From UBA6107 sp964533735 (GTDB lineage Bacteria > Chloroflexota > Anaerolineae > Anaerolineales > Anaerolineaceae): 64,000 nucleotides of DNA. A model generated the notes under the pieces. That model saw nothing but the letters and a program-made list of their open reading frames with translations, was not told the origin of the DNA and searched no databases. Where the stretch lies: the NCBI GenBank assembly GCA_964533735.1, contig CAZHMD010000001.1, forward strand, positions 666,763-730,762. Reading direction: 5' to 3'. Below are positions 59,670-64,000 of this stretch, in pieces (the first letter of the stretch is position 1; each line of letters opens with the position of its first letter). Position numbers and translations under genes: made by a program.

Positions 59670-61919
59670 ATGAATATCGTTCCACCACTCCCCTACCTTG
59701 ACGCCCCCCGGGACGAGACTGTCGCGCCTTTGGCGCGTCACCTGCCCCCATACTATCCGGGAATGGTGAGCGCGTGGCTCACCCGCAATGCCCAGCCAGG
59801 TGTGGTGCTCCTTGATCCCATTGGCTCATCCCCACGCGTCCTCCTGGAAGCGGCATCTCGCTGCCGGGTCATCGTCAACTCCAACAATCCTGTCACAGCT
59901 GCCATTCTCAAGATCCTCGCAGGCGATCCGCAGGTCAGCGGCTTTCAATCCCTGCTGGCAAGGTTGTCGGCGGTCAAACGCGGCGAGGAACGCCTGGAAG
60001 AACACCTCAAGAACCTCTACCTCACGCGCTGCGCCAACTGCCGCCAGATGCTGCATGCCGATGCCTTTCTGTGGCGGAAAGCGGAGTCCGCTCCCTTCGC
60101 ACGCATCTACCAATGCCCCAACTGCGGTGATGCCGGCCAGCGCCTGATCACGGATGAAGACCTCGAACGCCTGCTGGGGCTGCAGAAATCCTATCCGCTG
60201 CACCAGGCGCGCGCACTGGAACGCGCCTCCCTCGGCACGGCCGACAGCCAGAAACTGGTGGAGGAGGTCCTCAACCTTTACACGCCGCGCGCAGTGTACT
60301 TCATCTTCACCCTGCTGAACAAAATGGAAGGCATTGTCCTCTCCACCCGCCAGCGGGAGATCTACGAAGCCATGTTCCTCAATGTGCTGGATGCCGGGCA
60401 TTCACTCAACCCCTGGCCGGAAACCGGTGAACCCCCCAAATCATTGTCACTGCCCGCCGAATTCATCGAGAAGAACCTGTGGCAGGTGATGGAGAATGCC
60501 CACCTGGAGTGGTGCGGTGTCTCCCCCAAGGTGGAGGTCACCCAGTGGCCAGCCATGCCCGCCGGAGCGGGCATCAGCCTGCACCGCGGCAGGATACGCG
60601 ACCTTGGCGCAGACCTGCTCAAGCCGCAGCCGGGTGCGCTCATCACTGTCATCCCCCGCCCATTGGCGGCCTTCTGGACCTTCTCGGCGGTATGGAGCGG
60701 CTGGATCTGGGGCAGGGAGAACGCTGCCAGTTTCATGGGCATTTTGGAGCGCCGCCGCTTTGACTGGGCGTGGCACGCCGCCGCCCTGCAGGCCGCCTTT
60801 TCCGCGACCGCCAAAATGGTCACTGCGGGAACGCCATTCTTCGGGCTCATCCCCGAACCGGTGCCGGGGCTCATCAACGCCACCTTTGAAGCCGCCAGCG
60901 CCAGTGATTACGCCCTGCGCGGACTGGCGTATTACGACGAGAGCAAGCCCATCCAGGTGGAGTGGGCGCTGCAGCCTGAACGCGCGTCCACGGGCAGGGT
61001 CAACCACCAGGGCATCATCCGCGAATCCATCCGCCACCTGCTGATGGACGCCGGCGAACCCCAGCGCTACATCAAGATCCACGCTGCCGTCATGGCGGGT
61101 CTGGCGGTCAACGACGTGCTCTCCGCGGATGTGCATCAGCTGCGCAGTGATTTCCCCGCGGAACTGCAAAAGGATTTCCACAACATTCTCACGGACGGCA
61201 AATTCCTGCGCCACATGGACTTCACCAGCCAGGAGAAGGAGAGCGGCTTCTGGTGGTTTGCCCAGATCGAGCAGCTTCCCATTCCGCTATCCGACCGCAT
61301 GGAGACTGCGCTGGTGGAGTTCCTTCAGCAGCACAAGACCATCCGCCTGGCTGACCTGGTGGCGCATCTCAACAGCCAGTTCCCCGGGTTCGCGACGCCC
61401 GCCATCGAATACATGGAGCGCTGCCTTGCCTCTTACGCGTCGCAGGATCCTGTATCCTGTGAATGGACGCTCAATGAACACGACGACGCCGCGCGGCGCG
61501 CGCAGGACGTCACCAATATCGTCAAGCTCATCTCTGAAGCCGGGAGTAAGTTGGGCTACGCCATCCAGGGGGACAACCCCATCGAGTGGTGCGAGCCGGG
61601 GGATGCGCTGGCGCCCATCTACCGCTGGTTCACCTCCCCCACGGCACAGGTAGGCACGTTTGCCCGCCTGCCCAGCCCGCAGGGCTGCGAGAGCGTCTTT
61701 CTCTTCCCGGGCAGCCGCGCCGGGCTCATCAAGTACAAGATCGAGCGGGATGCGCTCCTCAGGGAACGCACCGCGCAAAACTGGCATTTCCTCAAGTTCC
61801 GCACCATGCGCCACCTGGCGGTGCGCCCTGACCTGTCGCGGGAATTGTGGACACTGCTGATCGATTCTGACCCGATCAGTCTGGAAGAGACCACCCAGCT
61901 TTCGATGTTCAATCTATAA
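59670..61919 (+). CDS. DNA methylase-like protein lacking the catalytic motif; function unknown
   Basis: A 749-residue protein resembling DUF1156-type adenine methylases. The SAM-site region reads LDPIGSSP at 48-55 (place of D-P-F-x-G-x-G) followed by VNSNNPVTAAIL (place of the D-x-N-P motif). A zinc ribbon follows: Cys121/Cys124 and Cys149/Cys152. Where D-P-P-Y is expected, IPRP is found at 328-331 (ITVIPRPLAAFW), so methyl transfer is unlikely. The next part (WHAAALQAAFSATAKMV) still follows the methylase fold. Residues about 430-749 are an extension with no recognised domain. Codons are GC-rich relative to genes nearby. It stands alone, leaderless by its promoter spacing, convergent with the membrane-anchored gene. 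It could bind DNA or RNA as a pseudoenzyme, which is speculation. Confidence 0.6.
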   Translation: MNIVPPLPYLDAPRDETVAPLARHLPPYYPGMVSAWLTRNAQPGVVLLDPIGSSPRVLLEAASRCRVIVNSNNPVTAAILKILAGDPQVSGFQSLLARLSAVKRGEERLEEHLKNLYLTRCANCRQMLHADAFLWRKAESAPFARIYQCPNCGDAGQRLITDEDLERLLGLQKSYPLHQARALERASLGTADSQKLVEEVLNLYTPRAVYFIFTLLNKMEGIVLSTRQREIYEAMFLNVLDAGHSLNPWPETGEPPKSLSLPAEFIEKNLWQVMENAHLEWCGVSPKVEVTQWPAMPAGAGISLHRGRIRDLGADLLKPQPGALITVIPRPLAAFWTFSAVWSGWIWGRENAASFMGILERRRFDWAWHAAALQAAFSATAKMVTAGTPFFGLIPEPVPGLINATFEAASASDYALRGLAYYDESKPIQVEWALQPERASTGRVNHQGIIRESIRHLLMDAGEPQRYIKIHAAVMAGLAVNDVLSADVHQLRSDFPAELQKDFHNILTDGKFLRHMDFTSQEKESGFWWFAQIEQLPIPLSDRMETALVEFLQQHKTIRLADLVAHLNSQFPGFATPAIEYMERCLASYASQDPVSCEWTLNEHDDAARRAQDVTNIVKLISEAGSKLGYAIQGDNPIEWCEPGDALAPIYRWFTSPTAQVGTFARLPSPQGCESVFLFPGSRAGLIKYKIERDALLRERTAQNWHFLKFRTMRHLAVRPDLSRELWTLLIDSDPISLEETTQLSMFNL

Positions 61920-61924
61920 GGGGT

Positions 61925-62668
61925 TCAGCGCACCTGTTTGAAGTTGATCAGGATGAGGTTCTTGTCGCAGGTATCGTAGGTATCAAAGATCACCTGCTCC
62001 GAGATGGGCAAAAAGGATTGGTCATTCAGCTGCACCGCCAGCGACTGCATGGACGCGATGGCTTTATCCCCCAGCACAAACTCAAACCCGGAATCCCCGT
62101 ACCAGGCGGAAGCCCCCCCGGTCAGGGTGGTCATTTCGACCGACTTGCCGTTGTAGATGCCGGTGAGGTGCACGCGCATGCCGACCATCGGGCGGCCCTG
62201 CAGGTCTACCACGCGCCCTGCCACTCCCTGCCAGTTGCAATCCATATCCGTGTGGAAGACCGTTCCCGCCATGGCGATGGGGTTGCTCTCCAGCGCGAAC
62301 GGGTAAACGCCATCCCCGAGGGTTGGCGCGAAGGTGGGCGCTGCCTGGGTTGCGACGATGATGGGTTCCGGGGTGGCGGTTGCTTCTGCGGGAATGATGG
62401 TTACCCCGGCAGCCGGCGTCCAGGTGGCGGGCAGGTAGACCAGCGATGGCGTTGGCGTTGAAAGGTTAACCAGCACGGGCATGGTGGGCGGCGGGAAGGG
62501 GTTCAACCCGATCGCCGGGTTGGAGAAGATCAACGCCAGCACTGCCACCAAACTGATGGTGGCCAGCAGCGCCAGACCGGTAAGCGTGTTCCACACCATG
62601 TCGCGGCGTTGTTTGCGCTTGTACCTTTTGCTGCGTGCGGCGAGTTCTTCGTGATCCAGATAGTTCAT
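61925..62668 (-). CDS. Membrane-anchored protein with carboxypeptidase-regulatory-like domain
   Basis: A 247-residue protein with a basic cytoplasmic start (KRYKRKQRR), one transmembrane helix (about 27-50) and a Thr/Pro-rich linker (about 55-115). The exported C-terminal domain has DMDCNWQGVAGRVVDLQGRPMVGMRVHLTG, the pattern of a carboxypeptidase-regulatory-like (transthyretin-like) domain, and two cysteines likely paired (DCNWQ and DTCDKN). GGAG precedes the ATG by nine bases. It is convergent with the methylase-like gene and lies just downstream, same strand, of the foldase gene, possibly one operon. Function unknown. Confidence 0.72.
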   Translation of the reverse strand: MNYLDHEELAARSKRYKRKQRRDMVWNTLTGLALLATISLVAVLALIFSNPAIGLNPFPPPTMPVLVNLSTPTPSLVYLPATWTPAAGVTIIPAEATATPEPIIVATQAAPTFAPTLGDGVYPFALESNPIAMAGTVFHTDMDCNWQGVAGRVVDLQGRPMVGMRVHLTGIYNGKSVEMTTLTGGASAWYGDSGFEFVLGDKAIASMQSLAVQLNDQSFLPISEQVIFDTYDTCDKNLILINFKQVR

Positions 62669-62697
62669 GCGCTTCTCTCCAACGAGTTTAGATGCAA

Positions 62698-63570
62698 TTA
62701 CTGCACCAGAATTTCAATTGTGCTGGTGGCGCGCGCAGCTTCAAGCCAGGCTTGCAGGGCTTCCTCCTGCAGCATGCGGCGCGACTCAATGGAGAGCTTG
62801 TGCTCCGCCTCGCGCGCGATAACGTAGACGATGTGATAGCCGATATTGCTCTTGATCACTTCGGTGTACTCCCCCGGCTGCAGGGCAAACACGGCTTCTT
62901 CAACGTTGGGCTGCGTCAGCATGCCGCGCGGGAACCAGCCAAGGTCTCCGCCGAGGAGTGTGTCCAGCTTATACGCGAGCGTCTCAAAGTCTTCACCGCT
63001 CTGCAGCTTGGCGTAATAGAACGCGGCGTTGTCTTCATCCTGCACCAGGATCTGGCGCGCGCGGATGTGCTCGGCAGTGAGCGGCACGGCGTTGATGATC
63101 TCGTCGCGCTGCCAGGTCACCAAAATCGCGCGGCGCAAACTCTCCCTGAAGGTTTCGGGGGTGTAGTTGTTGCGCTCCTGCCAGGATATCAAATTTGCTT
63201 CGCCGCCAACATCCGCCGCCAGCTTGTCGAGGCGCGTCTGCAGTTCGGCGTCATCCACCACCCTGCCGTTCTGCGCGGCGGCTTGCGCCAGCAGGAGCTC
63301 ATCGGTGTAGTTGCGCAGCACGCGCTCCTTCTGCTCCTGGTCGGTTGAGGATTCGCCGATGGATTCCTGGGCGTCCTTGAGGCGCAGCAGCGCGGCGTTA
63401 TACTCCGCCAGCGTGATGCCCTGCCCGTTGACCACGAGCGCCATGGGGATGGAGGTTGCAGTGGGGGGCTGCGGAGTATCCGCAACTGGAGGGGGGGTGA
63501 GGGTGCCTGGCTTACCGCAGGCGGTAAGCAGCATTATGGTCACGAGTGATGCTATGAGGATGCGTTTCAT
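62698..63570 (-). CDS. Peptidyl-prolyl cis-trans isomerase lipoprotein (PpiC/PrsA/SurA type)
   Basis: A 290-residue lipoprotein chaperone; lipobox M-L-L-T-A-C (Cys18). The N-terminal SurA-like helical part (about 45-180) includes VVNGQGITLAEYNAALLRL and LRNYTDELLLAQAA. A parvulin domain follows (about 165-265) with AEHIRARQILVQDEDNAA, LGWFPRGMLTQPNVEEAVF and GYHIVYVIAREAEHK, the His and Gly-rich positions of parvulins. It would help fold exported proteins. The ATG at 63570 has no Shine-Dalgarno but TATAAT ends seven bases upstream, so it is likely leaderless. groEL lies upstream beyond a terminator. Confidence 0.88.
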   Translation of the reverse strand: MKRILIASLVTIMLLTACGKPGTLTPPPVADTPQPPTATSIPMALVVNGQGITLAEYNAALLRLKDAQESIGESSTDQEQKERVLRNYTDELLLAQAAAQNGRVVDDAELQTRLDKLAADVGGEANLISWQERNNYTPETFRESLRRAILVTWQRDEIINAVPLTAEHIRARQILVQDEDNAAFYYAKLQSGEDFETLAYKLDTLLGGDLGWFPRGMLTQPNVEEAVFALQPGEYTEVIKSNIGYHIVYVIAREAEHKLSIESRRMLQEEALQAWLEAARATSTIEILVQ

Positions 63571-63577
63571 TCGCTAA

Positions 63578-63583
63578 ATTATA
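63578..63583 (-). promoter_or_regulatory. -10 element of a probable leaderless transcript (PpiC-type gene)
   Basis: TATAAT on the minus strand, seven bases before the ATG at 63570. No Shine-Dalgarno. Confidence 0.6.
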
Positions 63584-63606
63584 CCTGAATTGTGTTTAAA
63601 CAAAAT

Positions 63607-63630
63607 CTGGCAGGCTTTTCAGCCTGCCAG
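63607..63630 (-). terminator. Intrinsic terminator of groEL
   Basis: Stem CTGGCAGGC / GCCTGCCAG, followed on the minus strand by ATTTTGTTT. It lies between the groEL stop and the PpiC-type gene. Confidence 0.85.
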
Positions 63631-63647
63631 TTCTTCAACCTATTGGA

Positions 63648-64000
63648 TTAGTAATCCATCGGGGGCATTTGAGGTGCCGCCGGTGCATTCTTCTCGGGCA
63701 GGTCGGTGATCAGGGCTTCGGTGGTCAGGATCATGGCTGCAATGGAGGCAGCATTCTCGAGGGCACCGCGGGTAACCTTGGCAGGATCGCCGAGGCCGCC
63801 TTTGATCATGTCGATGTAATCGTCGCGCATCACATCGTAACCGATCTTGTCGTTCTTCTTGGCTTTCTGGGCAGCGCGCACGCCTTCAACGATCACGGCG
63901 CCGTCTTTGCCGGCATTTTCAACGATCTTGCGCATGGGCATTTCAAGGGCTTTGCGCACGATCTTCACGCCGATCTGCTCATCTTCGGTATCCAGTTTGA
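63648..64000 (-). CDS. groEL: Chaperonin GroEL, C-terminal end (5' end beyond window)
   Basis: About the last 117 residues of the 60-kDa chaperonin, which folds proteins with GroES. The frame stays open to the window edge (LDTEDEQIGVKIVRKALE). Recognised by IVRKALEMPMRKIVENAG, GYDVMRDDYIDMIKGG, DPAKVTRGALENAASIAAMILTTEA and the IADLPEK-like LITDLPEKNA. The C-terminal tail is short and lacks the long G-G-M repeats of most bacterial GroEL, ending in APQMPPMDY. A terminator follows. groES is not visible. Confidence 0.96.
   Translation of the reverse strand, partial: KLDTEDEQIGVKIVRKALEMPMRKIVENAGKDGAVIVEGVRAAQKAKKNDKIGYDVMRDDYIDMIKGGLGDPAKVTRGALENAASIAAMILTTEALITDLPEKNAPAAPQMPPMDY

Noticed and set aside
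60447..61214. 255-residue minus-strand open frame
   Set aside because: Antisense shadow of the GC-rich methylase-like gene; no domain recognised.

Overview
The window is a chromosomal stretch of a bacterium most likely in the Chloroflexota, class Anaerolineae. This is an inference from gene content. Clues are the many lipoproteins with threonine/proline-rich linkers, the DUF3048 and DUF4349 lipoproteins, the GH36 and GH13 sugar hydrolases, and the folate one-carbon genes. No rRNA, CRISPR array, transposase, integrase or phage gene was seen. One tRNA gene, tRNA-Leu(TAA), lies at 28199-28282.

Layout. 1-3647: one-carbon/methionine genes. A 5'-truncated cobalamin-dependent methionine synthase is followed by a homocysteine methyltransferase fused to methylenetetrahydrofolate reductase. 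3776-10845: phosphoesterase, DUF4349 lipoprotein, GH36 alpha-galactosidase on the minus strand, and an exonuclease-DinG helicase fusion. 10859-11150: a cluster of dispersed intergenic repeats. 11190-18282: aldo/keto reductase, YdeI-like protein, three plus-strand lipoproteins, VOC protein and pirin. 18399-23847: gyrB coupled to a membrane protein, another membrane protein, a divergent PlsY-like acyltransferase and an MBL-fold hydrolase. 23972-26303: polar amino-acid ABC transporter. 26492-31603: flippase-like membrane protein, PHP phosphoesterase, tRNA, small proteins and a CPA2 antiporter with UspA-like tail. 31730-37904: a large membrane protein and two paralogous cysteine-rich SdrD-like lipoproteins. 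37960-43102: a tiny zinc-ribbon protein, a eukaryote-type formate-THF ligase, a lipoprotein flanked by duplicated palindromic repeats, and a GH13 glucosidase. 43316-52865: the nusA-rnpM-infB-rbfA-nrnA-truB translation cluster, then ribF, a double-domain ThyX and MgtC. 52857-57280: XdhC-like protein, a DtxR-family regulator and the feoABC iron uptake operon. 57574-59504: dipeptide-type ABC permease pair. 59670-64000: a large protein resembling a DNA methylase that has lost its catalytic motif, a membrane-anchored protein, a PpiC foldase and the 3' end of groEL.

How the genes work together. The synthase, the Hcy/MTHFR fusion and formate-THF ligase all act on tetrahydrofolate-bound one-carbon units. 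The DtxR regulator faces feoABC across a palindromic operator and probably senses intracellular Fe(II). The nusA cluster has a sigma70-like promoter followed by a terminator hairpin, which suggests attenuation. Several genes have a -10 box only 6-7 bases before the start codon and no Shine-Dalgarno sequence, so leaderless mRNAs seem common here.

Most unusual items: the degenerate methylase-like protein at 59670-61919, the two-domain ThyX with its signature split between the halves, the four-cysteine SdrD-like modules, the eukaryote-type Fhs, the leaderless promoter pattern, and the paired palindromes upstream of the lipoprotein at 13247.
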